Source: Breviolum minutum Mf 1.05b.01 (taxonomy: Eukaryota > Sar > Dinophyceae > Suessiales > Symbiodiniaceae). From it: 64,000 nucleotides of DNA. The stretch lies in NCBI GenBank assembly GCA_000507305.1, contig DF239285.1, positions 166,001 to 230,000 on the forward strand, written 5' to 3'. Below the pieces are notes generated by a model. It was not told where the DNA came from. It saw only the letters and a program-made list of their open reading frames with translations, and did no database searches. Positions within the stretch are counted from its first letter, which is position 1, and every line of letters starts with the position of its first letter. The translations under genes were made by a program, and so were the position numbers. This document shows positions 44,641 through 56,151 of the stretch, in pieces.

Positions 44641-44953
44641 TTAGGTTTGCATCTGCTTCACACGAATCCTTTCGGTTGAATTTTGGGAAATTCCTGTGAT
44701 GGTCCTCTGTTGAGTATTCAACACATGGTCCAGCCCTACAATATAATGAGCACAGCATAGCACAGCAGGTGAAACGATGGGAATTCTGTTTGCAGCTTTG
44801 TGGCTAGACGAGGAAGAGGAGGATTTCCTTGGATAGCAGCTTGTGTGTTATTGATGGTTATTGACCGGACAGAAATTTCAGTTGTCAGCAATCAAGGATC
44901 AACAGATTCAAACCACTTTGAAGCTCAAGCCAGGTCAACTTGAGTATTGCATA

Positions 44954-45400
44954 TCAGCTCAAGTGCTTTTTCTTTTTCTTCTTGCTTTTCTCTTTTGACT
45001 TCTTCTGAACAAATTGCGAGCTCCCAGTCCACCAGTTCCTTTTGAAACATAAAACACCTAATATGAAACATGTTTTAAGGCACAAGTTCACTACTCGTCT
45101 CAAGGGCCTTGTCTTTCTTTTTCGACTTGCCTTTCTTATCTTTAACTTTGCCTGAATCGAACCGGCAACACATCCGTCCAACTTCTGCAACATTCTCGCA
45201 TCGCGGAAAAAGGGCATCTGTCTGACCGTCGTGAAAAACAAAAACAGGACTCTCCGGGATCTCCTTTTTTTTCTTTTTCTTTTTTTTCCTTCGACTTTTT
45301 CTTTACGCTTTCTTTCTCCGATGTCGCCTTCACAGAAACACATCACTGAAGCTTGTTGGTTGTTAAACAACGGCCATTTCCGCCTCGGAGTCGCTATCAT
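44954..45400 (-). CDS. lysine-rich low-complexity protein (candidate exons)
   Basis: The most convincing frame in the middle reads EIPESPVFVFHDGQTDALFP, CENVAEVGRMCCRFDSGK and then KVKDKKGKSKKKDKALETSS (about 45260-45085). Upstream lies an acidic MPDDSDSEAEMAVV piece (about 45405-45360) and a SEKESVKKKSKEKKEKEKK stretch. A C-terminal EKSKKKKKKHLS with stop is at 44954. Frame changes between these fall in A-rich runs and may be introns or homopolymer errors. Likely a disordered, basic protein; function unknown. Confidence 0.35.
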   Translation of the reverse strand: MIATPRRKWPLFNNQQASVMCFCEGDIGERKRKEKVEGKKRKRKKRRSRRVLFLFFTTVRQMPFFRDARMLQKLDGCVAGSIQAKLKIRKASRKRKTRPLRRVVNLCLKTCFILGVLCFKRNWWTGSSQFVQKKSKEKSKKKKKKHLS

Positions 45401-46116
45401 CCGGCATTGTCACTTTAATGGCTTCCTCGAGTTGTTCCCTTCAACTTGGAAAACGTGAGTTGTTGCACTGTAGGATGCTGTACAACCTAGGATTTTTCGC
45501 GGAATTGGAGGTTGGTCCTGTCTTGGGAATACAGCCTGAAGCCTTAGGACACCCAAAAACACCTTATTTCTATTCATGCTTTTTGCAAAACTGGCTGTGA
45601 GCCAAAACGGTTCAGTGTTTTGGTGCAACGACAGTACTGAAATAGACTGCTGAAATACTTCGTGAGGAGAGTAGCTTCGAAGAATGATGAGCACAGTGAG
45701 ACAGGAAATAATGATTGGAGATTAGTCATTGGACCGACCCTTTCCGGGGCACATATTTATAGAAGCAACAACATAAGAGATCATAGATTTCTCATGATTT
45801 CTCCCGTGCGAAAATCAACAAGTTCATTTCAACTTCACGAACTCACCAGCACTCCTGGCGATTCAAATGCTCTGGCCACTGTTGGCCAACGGCTTCCTGG
45901 ACAGATCGATGATCCATGGCTTTTTTTTTGGGAATCCCCATACCTTGATTCGCAAACAACCCAGAATTTTCCAACAAAAAACGCCTTCTCCAGGGGGAAG
46001 GCTGGCAACGGCACCTGAACCAATCCATGAAAAAAATCCATTGGACGCTGCAACACAAGGTCACCACCGGCCGTCCAGAACTCCAGGCCTTCAAATCGGG
46101 GGCCTGAAATTCCACG

Positions 46117-46557
46117 TCATCCGCATCCTCGAAATTTAAGTGTTGCCAACTCAGCAGCATCGAGATGCAACAATGCCAGCATGCCACATGTACCGGAAAC
46201 CAAAGGTGTCCAACTTTTATCATATCTTTTTTTAAGATGCTTGTAGTTAGCATTGACAGGAGAATCAGGATAATTGGTAGGCAGCCAGTCCTGAGCAAAT
46301 GCCATGCCTTGGAAACCTCTACCATCCGCAGGTTGTGTCTTCAACTTATGCAAAATGTTGGTCCAAATGCCCATGTCATAACTGAGGCCATTGTGGGACC
46401 TGTAGGGTGCCAATGCTGGTTGCTGTGGTGTCCTACAACTTGCTCTGCATGTCTGCATGCTTCTTCTGAGCACACTTCGGAAAGGGATTATTCCCTTATT
46501 CCTATTTTCATTGAGCCGCAAGAAGGCATTCTTTTGCCCATGGCAACTTTCAGACAT
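46117..46557 (-). CDS. unidentified minus-strand exon
   Basis: Open for 146 codons. The second half is protein-like: GIWTNILHKLKTQPADGRGF, MAFAQDWLPTNYPDSPVNAN, YKHLKKRYDKSWTPLVSGTC, and LLHLDAAELATLKF. A following piece in another frame (DADDVEFQAPDLKAW, about 46135-46060) may be the next exon. It lies upstream of the lysine-rich exons on the same strand and may be part of that gene. Confidence 0.35.
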   Translation of the reverse strand: MSESCHGQKNAFLRLNENRNKGIIPFRSVLRRSMQTCRASCRTPQQPALAPYRSHNGLSYDMGIWTNILHKLKTQPADGRGFQGMAFAQDWLPTNYPDSPVNANYKHLKKRYDKSWTPLVSGTCGMLALLHLDAAELATLKFRGCG

Positions 46558-46619
46558 TCACTGCACGGGCCTTTCAACAGCTGTTCTGCTTTTTGCTGTG
46601 TGTGAGACACTCATGAGAT

Positions 46620-46927
46620 CAAGGTGGTCAACTGCACAGTTTGCAATCCTGAACTCTGCTCAGGCCAAGCAGTTCCACAAATGCTCAGACTGCAAAACCC
46701 CACGCTTTGGGTGTTCTCACCAGGGGGTCGAAGTCTGTAGCGATCACATGGGTCGTTACAAACGCGCGGCCCAAAGCCACAGTGCCAAAAGATACACAAG
46801 AGACGACACTCCCCGCCCACTCAGTGCAAACGCGCTCAGCCTCATGACGGAATTAGCTGAGCTTGGTTCTGATGTCTCCATGAACTATTTGCTTGGAAAG
46901 CAAGGCACGATCCCAGTGGCTCAATAG
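46620..46927 (+). CDS. unidentified plus-strand exon, Cys/His-containing
   Basis: One of the few plus-strand frames right of 32 kb that looks coding: SAQAKQFHKCSDCKTPRFGC, SHQGVEVCSDHMGRYKR and SLMTELAELGSDVSMNYLLG, ending PVAQ and a TAG stop. The C-x2-C-x6-C..C-x2-H pattern could bind zinc. No start or partner exon identified; it diverges from the minus-strand exon at 46117-46557. Confidence 0.3.
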
Positions 46928-47644
46928 CGAGGCTAGAACGTTGCCGGAACCCTTCTGACCTCTACTCTCCAATCTTTCTCAATCCATAAATCCTGCAACT
47001 CTTTCCAGAGCATACCGGGAACCCTCCAGAATCTGCAAGTCCTTCTTCCGGTTTCACCCTCCAGAACCCTCACTTCACCCAGCAACTTGTAGCTCTAAAG
47101 TGTACCAAGTCCGAAAGTCAAAAAGTTCCCAAAAAAAAACCTACGAAGTGCATTGGAATCCGTTTGAATCACTTGATCTTTTGAATTTCTCCGACTTTGA
47201 TTTTAGAACTTGCTGTGAACAAACCAGAACGAATTGTCCAGTGAAGTAAACAAGTTCATTGATGTGAAGAGTTTGCCTGGTTTGAGGCTGGAGCCTACCT
47301 TTTTCCTGTATCTGACGGGTCAGCATATTCGCAAGAAATCCTTGCAAAGTCATAGTCAAACGAGTCAAACTTACATAATTTATCATATGTTTCATCACAA
47401 AAAACCATGTCCTCACTTTGCAAAAAATCTATTACCAAAAGCCATGTTGGTCCCGGTGTACCCAAAGGGACCGTGGTTGAAACTCTGGGGACTTTAGGGC
47501 CACCGAAATTGGTGGAAAATTTTCCACCAAGCATCCGTATAAATAGTGAGGGGAGGATTTAGCGACAGGTCGCCAGGGATTATACTACGTAGGTTAATGT
47601 AGAGTATCAATATATAATATGTATCAATACAATATGTATACCCA

Positions 47645-47742
47645 CCTGAAGTTTAACAGTTCGCACCTGAAAACTTACCATCCCAAAAGGAAAATAATAT
47701 TCCAACCATCCATTTTCAGGGGCGAACTGTTAAACTTCGGGG
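47645..47742 (-). mobile_element. inverted-repeat element, family 3
   Basis: Outer arms CCTGAAGTTTAACAGTTCGC and the inverse GCGAACTGTTAAACTTCGGG, inner arms CACCTGAAAA / TTTTCAGGGG. Read on the minus strand, the core (CTGAAAATGGATGGTTGGAA, TTTCCTTTTGGGATGG) matches the copy at 62448-62540. Outer arms differ between the two copies. Confidence 0.85.
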
Positions 47743-48075
47743 ATGTAATATATTTAAGTAGCACATGTTCGGCCTCGCACATTGACATCGGCGATTCCGT
47801 GAGGACTAAGATCAGCAGCCAAGACCATGTTCATTTCCAAGTCTCAAACGGGCTCGGTATACAGCTCAAGTAAGACAATCTGTCAACGCAAAGTTCGTCC
47901 TGCAAAACAAAGCACTGAGTACCACCAATTCAAGTTCTTCCACTGAAATTCGCCTCATGTTTGTGTTGGACACCCTGTATCTACTGTATTTCAATTTGAA
48001 TTTGTCTATTCCAATTCCAAATAATTCCCAAGCAATCAGAATCAGAATGAACGTTTCTAGTCTAAAATTGCTCCT

Positions 48076-51000
48076 TTACTGAATATTCCAGCTGTTTTCC
48101 CGGCTGTTTTCCCTGCTGTTTTCGGAACGGAACCGTCCTGGGGACTGAGCCATCCTGAAACCTGAGGCATCAAGAACGCCGCAAATCTCAACATCGGCGT
48201 ATGCCAGAATGAGAAGCGCCTGATTTGTGTTGGCCCCGTAAAAGCACGCCTGCACCTGCATGTCTGCATGTCTCAACTCAGAAAAAAATGCTGGAAAAAA
48301 AATGTGTACAGAAAAGAATAGAAAAGATATGCAAAAATGGACATTTTGGCACAGCAACTTAACTTCTCAGGTCCTCAGATGAATTGTAGGTGAAGTACTG
48401 CGTCTGTGTGAGGTAAGCTTCGGTAATGATGGGGCATTCCTGTACATATATTGCTTACGGGCTGGAGTCCGACGCAAGCTGTGCGGCAACAGTGATGCAG
48501 TGGTGGCATAGGGTTGAAACCACCCTAAACCTCAAGGGTGTTGTTAACCCCCTCCTTGGCTCAAATGAAATGCATTTAAGAAGCACTCCTGAGTAGAAGC
48601 ACAGTACATACCTTAGCTGTGCGAAAATCTCGATTCTTGTCAGATGACCGACTTTGGACGCTGTGAAATCACAATGGAAACGGTTCACTAAAAATGGATT
48701 GGGGGCTTTGGTGACCTGACCGAAGAGGTTCATGGCCAACACATGGTGGATTAATTTTTGTGGGATTTGGAACCCACACGGTCAAGGGGGCCATCATATT
48801 GGTCAGACCAGGTTCCCCTTGAGCCTCATCACTGTCGAGTGGTCCAACTACATAACTACATAGGCTGAAAGGATGTGAGACTTTGCAACGTGTTACAGCA
48901 GATTACAGTAGTGGTTTTTCGTAGGAATGCTGCCTCCATTTGCGATTCTAAGTTTGTCTCAAAAACGAAGCACTTGGTCCATGTAGAGCCAATAATATGT
49001 TGTGTCCATCTCTTTCCACTGCTGCGTTACCACGATTTGAGTCAAGTTGCTAATGTTTGTGGAATTCACCGCTGCGCCAGTCCAATTCCAACCTTCCAAG
49101 TTCCATAAATCACCAGAAAATCCATCTGTTTGAGGCAGAGTGTCTGACCACTATCGATTTTGGTACTTCGATCAACAAAAACAACTTCAGAATCGATGAA
49201 TCGGAAATGTAATGAAAAACTATCCAAAAAAAAGCAATTAGGATCTGAGTTTGGAACCATTGCAAGGACAAGCCACCTGGCATTTTTGCATCCCAAAAAA
49301 AACAAACAAAAAAAACATGGTCAGCCATGTGGATGTTTCCCAAAATAGTGGTACCCTCAAATCATCAATTTTAATAGGGTTTTCCATTATAAACCATCCA
49401 TTTTGGGGTACCCCTATTTTTGGAAACACCCATGTGAACTTAATGTCTCTCATGCCTCAAGTGTGCTCACCGCATCAAAGCATGCTGCTGGAGGCAAGTT
49501 GTTGATTGGAGTCAGACAGGGTCGCTCCTGAAATCAGCGATTCTCAATTTGCGTGGCGATTTCTGAATTTCCTCCGGTCTTTGCCAGACTTCAAGCCCAA
49601 AAAACACCACTCCCAAACCGAGTCCTCAATGAGCCTGACAGAAAAAACAGGATCAAATATGTAAAGATTCAAACTCCGTTTCAGCACACAAACTCCGTCG
49701 ATCAAAACTGTAAAAGTTTACTTGATTTTGCGCCTGATGGAAGAGTCAATGACCGTGCGAGAAGCCAGTGAAGCTGACAATACCTTGGATTGCCAGACGC
49801 GACACGTTGATAGGCGATGAACTAAAAATTGCGGCAGCAAAATCTGGGATGTATGCTGCAGCCGATCCTCCATGTTGTTGCCAAAAACCTTCGTGTACAA
49901 TCCTGGCATCTGCCATGGCACCCCCTAATTTTTCATGCCAGTTCTAATCAAAAAGGTCACGGTAAACCTGAGACACTTGGATTCTTGGTACTACTTTGCA
50001 GGGACGAGTAACAAGTGATAAAGCAAAACAAACGAACCACAGGAGATCACACGAGAATCTTTGGAAATGAGCAAGTTCCGAAAGTCATCCCGACTCAAAA
50101 TCAAGGCAGATTGGCTCTATCCATGCATTGCCTGCTTCGCAAGCAGCCTCATCAAAGTGGCTATATTCTATTCTCCTCAGCACGGCGACATTCAACATGA
50201 AGTGTTTGAACAAAAGAGCAACTAAGACAGATGGAAATCTCAGCACTCATTTCACTCCAGAAACCTCCAGTGCTTAGGGGACATCAGGGGAAGTATGGGG
50301 AAAATCCTCTCTTCTAGCGGAAACTTGTTCGACTCTTCAGCTGGGCCGTTCCAGCCAAGTCGCTTGTAAGTCTTGTTGGGAGCGAAGAATACAACGGCAC
50401 GTTGCCAAAGCCTTGGCTTTTCATGGTGCAGATTTCCACCTGTCACCCATGGCTTTTTCTGGTCCACGAAATTGTGCAAGGTCAGCAAAGGGCTTCAAAA
50501 TTAACAAATTCCTCAAAAAGAATTGCAGTTTGCCTTGAAGTTTTTGAACTTCTGTTCGGCATTCAGACTAAACTTATCCTGACCAAACAGTAAACTAGGT
50601 AACTTGGAACTAAATGTAAGCGGCACCATCTGCAAGCTAATAATTTTGACTTGGAATTCCCTCCGAGATCAGAACTGTACTCCAAAGGATGCCGCTCCAA
50701 CGGCCTGTTGAAGACCGAAAAAATCCTTCCACAACTGGCTTTGGAACTCCCAACGATGAATCAGTGATCGGAACGCCTTACATGGTTCTCGGAACTCCCC
50801 ACATAAAAAGTCAGAATGTGAGCCTTGCAATGGGAAATCTGCAAGGCTCACAGCCAAATGTCAAGGAGAATGAAAATGGTCAAAGCTTCGGCGTATGCTA
50901 TGTCATTGATGATTCTGAAAAAAACATGTCCATCACAAGAGTGGCTTCTTTTCTTGACTTCGATTCTTGTTAGGTAGCAGGTAACATGAATTCTCTTCTT

Positions 51001-51337
51001 TTCTGCGAGTTCTGTGTAAAGCCGCAGTGTTGTCATGCCCTATCCACATATGTTGAATCTTCAGGCAACCGATCCAATTTTTTTCAAATCTCAGATATTC
51101 AACATCTGCTTGCCAACGAAAAAAAAAACTCACAGCCCCAAAGCAATTGAGGAGCCAACATCTGCTTATTGAACAGTTTATACTGGACTCTGCGACTTGA
51201 GCTTGACAGCCTGTGAATCTCTGTTTGCTTCGTCCAAACCCCAAAGCTGTGAAGTCTTTTTGGGGTCTGGACCCAACAAAAGCCATGTCAGCACTGGCCA
51301 CCTCGGGTGGCGAGGTAACCCGTGAAAATTCGATCAA
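48076..51337 (-). CDS. unidentified multi-exon minus-strand gene
   Basis: Exon-like pieces in order: 51337-51184 (FSRVTSPPEVASADMAFVGS, start codon GTG-like, so the true start is upstream), 51117-50987 (WQADVEYLRFEKNWIGCLKI), about 50860-50690, 50488 to about 50290 (DQKKPWVTGGNLHHEKPRLW), about 50190-50095 (RRIEYSHFDEAACEAGNAWI), about 49230-49070 (DSEVVFVDRSTKIDSGQTLC), about 48690-48609 (VTKAPNPFLVNRFHCDFTAS, GT donor after CAGCTAAG) and a terminal exon ending 48076 (GANTNQALLILAYADVEICG, then SENSRENSRENSWNIQ and TAA). All share strand and composition and several show AG|G starts, but not every phase was matched. Function not recognised. Confidence 0.45.
49326..49437 (+). mobile_element. 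inverted-repeat element, family 4
   Basis: Arms ATGTGGATGTTTCCCAAAAT and its inverse ATTTTTGGAAACACCCATGT, with GGTACC on both inner flanks and a core TTATAAACCATCCATTTTGG. Its translation (IGFSIINHPFWGTPIFGNTH) is a peptide seen again and again in Symbiodiniaceae gene predictions, which supports the host assignment. It lies in a presumed intron of the gene at 48076-51337. Confidence 0.85.
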
Positions 51338-53644
51338 GAAGCGGGAGATTGAAAAATTTCAAATCTTTTGAGAATGCACCAATATCCATCAGCTCAATCT
51401 GCGGTTTTGAAAGTTGCTGTCATGGTGTTGGCTCAACACATGACCTGTTGCTTGACCACTTTCAGTTTTCGCTCTCAAACTCAAATACCCATCCTCGGAC
51501 GCCAACATGGGAGCATGCTCAGCACAAGAACTAAACTTCTGTTGTCATCTTCGATTTGCTGGCTCCTTAAAAAGGTTCATATCTAGTGGAATTTTTGGAA
51601 CATCTGTTTCCTAATGTCCTCAGTTGGTTGAAATGTCAAATTCTTTCAGAGCTGGGTGTTTTTCATGCTTAGAGGGCTTAGTCGGCTTAGTGGATTGTGG
51701 CATACAGATCAAGGTAATATCCCCTCTGGTGATGAAACAGGGGGCTAAACCCCCACAAAGCATTTGGAAAAGACCCTGGAGCCAAACAAAAAAAGAAGCA
51801 GTTTCAGCAAAAATGAATGAACTCATAGCTAACATCATCCTTAGCTGCATCGTGTCAACCCAAAAAAAAATGTGCTTTGCAGAGCTGTCTCAAGGTCCAT
51901 GTGCTCTCTAAAGCAGCTTTTCCGACAGCTGCGCATGAGTCTCCTTCACACTTCCTGCGATGTACCACAGAAGGTCGAGGTTTGTCCTGACATTGTCACC
52001 ATCATGGATCATGATTCTTGATTATTGCCCAGCCAAAAGCCGGCACCAACCAGGTATGTTCCAAATTGAATCTTTTGCCATGCTTCCATTCTCAAAGGCA
52101 TTTTACAGAACTTCTTGTTCATCGGATCCACGTGGCACCTCAGAAATTTCGCACAAAATTCACATGACTTTCAGTTCTGGGGACGTTAGTAGGTCCCAGA
52201 CATTCCTTGAGGTATCCATTCCCGGCTGTTGGGTGTCGGACTTCTGGCAGGCATATCAAAAAAGGCCCTGCGTTTCCATCGATCCCATCAGCTCAACATT
52301 GACCTGACTTGATCTGTTGAGATCCCCAGATTTTTGAATTCCGAAACCTTCATCAACACTAGTTGGTGGTTGAGTTTCAACCCATCTGAAAAATATGCGC
52401 AAGTCAAATTGGATCATGAAACCCCAAATAGGGATGAAAATGATCAATATTTGAAACCACCACCTAGTCAACCTTCAATCCTTTCTCTTGAATCACGCCA
52501 GCAATTCGAGTGTAAGTCTACCAAATCACGCCAGCAAGTCGCTCTTTTCTCTGGGTCGACTTTCAAACTCGAAACACAGAGCGTGTTTCCACAAACGCTT
52601 TGATCAGCGGCCAGTGGCTTGCAGGGAACGAAACTGCAATAGCAAATTAGAAATGGAAGTGTGCTAGCATGGAAGACCATCACCAAAGCCAAACGGCTTC
52701 CTTCATGTATGCTCTATATATAGAAAAAATTGTATATACACGTGTATTACCCAGAAAGATCATCCTAAAGACTAAAGACTATTCTTTGTTCGTTCTTGAA
52801 ATATATAGCATGAGCGCTTCAGCTGACCGCACGGTTTTGGCGCTTTGGGTTGGCCATGTCTACATGAGCTCACATGCTGTATTGTAAAAGGCTAAAAACT
52901 GAGCATCTCAAGGCCTTTTCAGCACTGGCCCCACGGTTCTCACGAGCCAAACAAGCGCTGTAGATGGCTAGATCCATTGTGATCTAGAATCTAGAATGTA
53001 CTTGGGGAAATTTCAGCCCTTTCACATCGAATAAGGATTCCAATTAAAGAGAAAGGCCAGTCAGAAATACCTTAGAAGACTCTACACGAGGATTTCATGA
53101 AAACCAGAAGTAATTACCTAACTTGGATAAGGAAGGATATGAGGACCCAATACATAAGGAGATGAACCAAGGAAATAGACAATGTGTGGAAACTTGGCCA
53201 AGGATTCTAGTTTTGACGGATTGGGTGGTAACATGTGATGCCAGAACTCCTTGCCTTGGGGCCTTGAGATATCTCAACCTGTACCATTTCGATCCATGAC
53301 GTCATCCGCCTGCTGGTGGAACGACAGGAGGGTAACGAGTCACTGGAATCAAATAAAAAGCCCTCGATGTCTACACGATAGGCTGTCACAAAGTCACAGA
53401 CTACCAACCACACTAAACCACACTAGTCGCTAGTAGCATGAAGTGAACGAACACCCAAATCTTGACCGCAGATCTACGCTCCGGCGCTCCGATCAGGTGC
53501 ATCATCAAACAAGGCTGCAAACTCCTTGACGTCAAACTTCGTCAAATCCGCGTTTCCTGACATTCCAACAAGAATACAGAATACCTGACGCTAAAGGTGT
53601 AAAAAATGGTGTACTTAAATCTGGAGATTTTATTCCTAAGCACA
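51338..53644. other. gene-poor stretch
   Basis: Apart from the family 2 element at 52359-52468 nothing could be supported. A direct repeat AATCACGCCAGCAA occurs twice at about 52490 and 52524. Plus-strand frames at 51624-51911 and 51960-52307 lack splice-consistent partners. Confidence 0.35.
52359..52468 (+). mobile_element. inverted-repeat element, family 2
   Basis: CTAGTTGGTGGTTGAGTTTC at left and TTGAAACCACCACCTAG at right, with core AACCCATCTGAAAAATATG and GGGATGAAAATGATCAATAT. It is the best-preserved copy of the family in the window. The minus-strand translation (FDLRIFFRWVET) is another recurrent Symbiodiniaceae peptide. Confidence 0.88.
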
Positions 53645-55118
53645 TTATTGTCCACAGCGTGTTTTTGTGCGAAATTTTGCACCCAACTCAGCATGCAACA
53701 ACTCCGACGACTTGATTGAAACTGACGACGAGTACAAATCAGGTCCTCCTTGTCGACTCCACTTCAAGGTTTCACCATGGAACTTGGATCGCGCTCTTTC
53801 TCTGGCAATTCTTTCTTCCACTAATGTCTCTAATGATGGCTTCTTTCCCTCTTCCTCAGAAAGAAAGTCAAGATATATGCCAGGTTTGTCAGGGCAACGT
53901 TGCCTCAACAAATGGATGTTGATGTTGAAGGTTCAACTTAGAACAAACAAAAAGGCAAAGCGTGTTGCCTTTGTGTATTTCTTGGGATAGTGACTAGTGA
54001 CTGACTGGAGGCATCTATTCAAATCTATGACGCCAAGCTACTGCAATACTTGGCAACCGCCTGACCAGCTTTCTCGCACTGGGCTTTTCACCAATTTTCA
54101 ATCCATCTCCGGATGTGTCCGCTGAGAGTGCCGGTGCCTGACGTTGCCGGTGGATTGGTCGGACCGTGACCTCAGGCTGTCCAGATGGAGGTCGCTCCCG
54201 CACTAGCAATCCATGCTCCATAGCAATCCCCAACTGTCGCTAACGACAGTTAGGCCAGAGGAAAAGGGGCTAGGAGTTCGTCTTTCATCAAAATTGAGCC
54301 ACAAATACATCAAAAGAGTTTCAGAATCAAGTTTCTCCCAAGAATCTTCCATGTAAACACTGCTCGAAGGCTTTCTTTCTCTCGTGGCAAGGACGCTCAG
54401 AATTCTCTACATCATTAGGATGTGAAATTGTGGCAATCCTGCAGACACTGTGCAAACGGTGCGAAAATACGTGGACAAAAATGTTGGCTCGGTCATTCAA
54501 GCATGCAACATAGCTGATCTGGCACCTTGAACACGTCCGGCTTGAAGAAAGTGTACCCTTCGACATGTTGTGCTCCACCACCTGCAGCAAGAAGTCCAGC
54601 CGTAAGTTCCTTGGGTCTATGCTGTTCAACGACCTCAGCGGAGACAGACATACACCCAAACACTGGCTTGTCAGTACAACACATGCTCGCCTATAATACT
54701 GCATGGTGAACCCCCATTTCCTTAAAAAAAAACACATCTGCACCAACACGAGCCAGACCGAAGGATTTTCTGCACCTTTCTTCCAATGCTTCCACATCAT
54801 TTGATTTCAGACGCGCGGCAAAAAATGACCGGTCTGCCTTTCAGGTGATCAAAATCCAACCTGTGCGACAAAGAGGAGGTTTCAAACATCGCAAAAACAA
54901 AATGGAGCCCGAAGTTTCAAAAAACTTTTGACTTGCGAATCAATGATGTGTCTGGGTAGGCCAAAGCCTTCGACAATCCCCCAAATTTTGCTAACTGCAT
55001 AGCAAAGGAAAGGCACAGCAGCATTGATTTGAGAAACGTAGGCCGTGGGCCCCTTGTACATCCTGCGATCTATTCTCTTACCTTCTGTGTTCGCTAAATT
55101 AAGGTGTGTGTACGTCAA
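53645..55118 (-). CDS. unidentified multi-exon minus-strand gene with C-terminal exon
   Basis: The terminal exon 53903-53645 (86 codons with TAA) reads CPDKPGIYLDFLSEEEGKKP and LETLVEERIARERARSKFHG. The exon before it (within 54225-54065) reads EHGLLVRERPPSGQPEVTVR and ends ARKLVRRL at a GC donor, joining in phase. Further upstream candidates are about 54460-54340 (HPNDVENSERPCHERKKAFE), about 54650-54545 (EVVEQHRPKELTAGLLAAGG, EGYTFFKPDVF) and 55080-54910 (GPTAYVSQINAAVPFLCYAV, GIVEGFGLPRHIIDSQVKSF). Only the last two exons are phase-checked. Function not recognised; the C-terminal exon is highly charged and probably helical. Confidence 0.45.
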
Positions 55119-56151
55119 GGAATTTCATAGTATTTCTATCTCCTGTTAGTCTCCAGCTACACCTCCAGAAAGGGACGACACCACAAAAGTCTTCCCAACT
55201 TTGGCATTTATCATCGGACTGCGCGCGCCAGCTTGCTGAGACGAGTCATCCTTTTCGCAGGTCTTTCCCTTGCTACCAAAGTTCCTGAAGCATGGTTCGT
55301 GTGTCTATGTGTGCGTGCGTGTGTGTGTTTGGGAGCCAGCCAAACATGATATAAGTGCAAATTTGCAAATCATCACGAGTGTTCGTTACATTCATTCGCT
55401 TACCAAGGGCTGAAAATGACGAGACAGAAGGCAAAAGACTGAGACGGAGACCTCATCCTTGTTCCATGATCAACACGACCACCAGCACCGCCGGGACCGC
55501 CATCGCATTTTATTGTCGGAGCTGGCAGCATGCCAAAATGCTAGAAAGGTAGGAACTTGGAGCGACTGTCTCCTCTCATGATACTCGATGTTGCTTATCA
55601 CATAGGGTGTCAGCTTGGCTGCGATTTCATCAGTGGAATGCATTCAAGCGATTAGTCTTTGGGGAGGATCAAAAGCGGTTGCTTTTTGAGTAGGCTTGGT
55701 GAGTCATTGGTGAACATCCGCAGTGTCCCAAAACATGTATGAATGCAACATCCAGAGCCGTAATCCTTCGGAGTGTGGGCACTATATGGATCCATATGGA
55801 TCAATACAGCAGGGCAGGCTTGTGGTTGAATATTTCAATGAATAGGACCGCCTCCCATCATGTATGAAACGTGATGCTGGTCAACTTCAACTTTGTATCT
55901 CGAGACTAAAATTCCACACTTTCTCACACAGCTCCTCCTTCAGAGGTCTGCAAACTAAGCTAAAAAGATCTAAAAAGTCTATACAAAAAGCATACATCTC
56001 GTGGGTGGATGTGCTCTTTCCAGAGGATCTTTCGGGGCTATGCATCCGCACCAGACACCCGTCTCCTAACTGAAACATTTCGAATTCCTCTGTACATATC
56101 ACTCAGTTGAAAGACTTCCCCGCCATTTTTTCGGAGATGTCTCCTGGGGAC

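Noticed and set aside
45140-45260. Possible tRNA (GGTTCGATTC on the minus strand)
   Set aside because: No matching acceptor stem, D-arm or anticodon arm at the right distances, and it lies in a coding-like frame.
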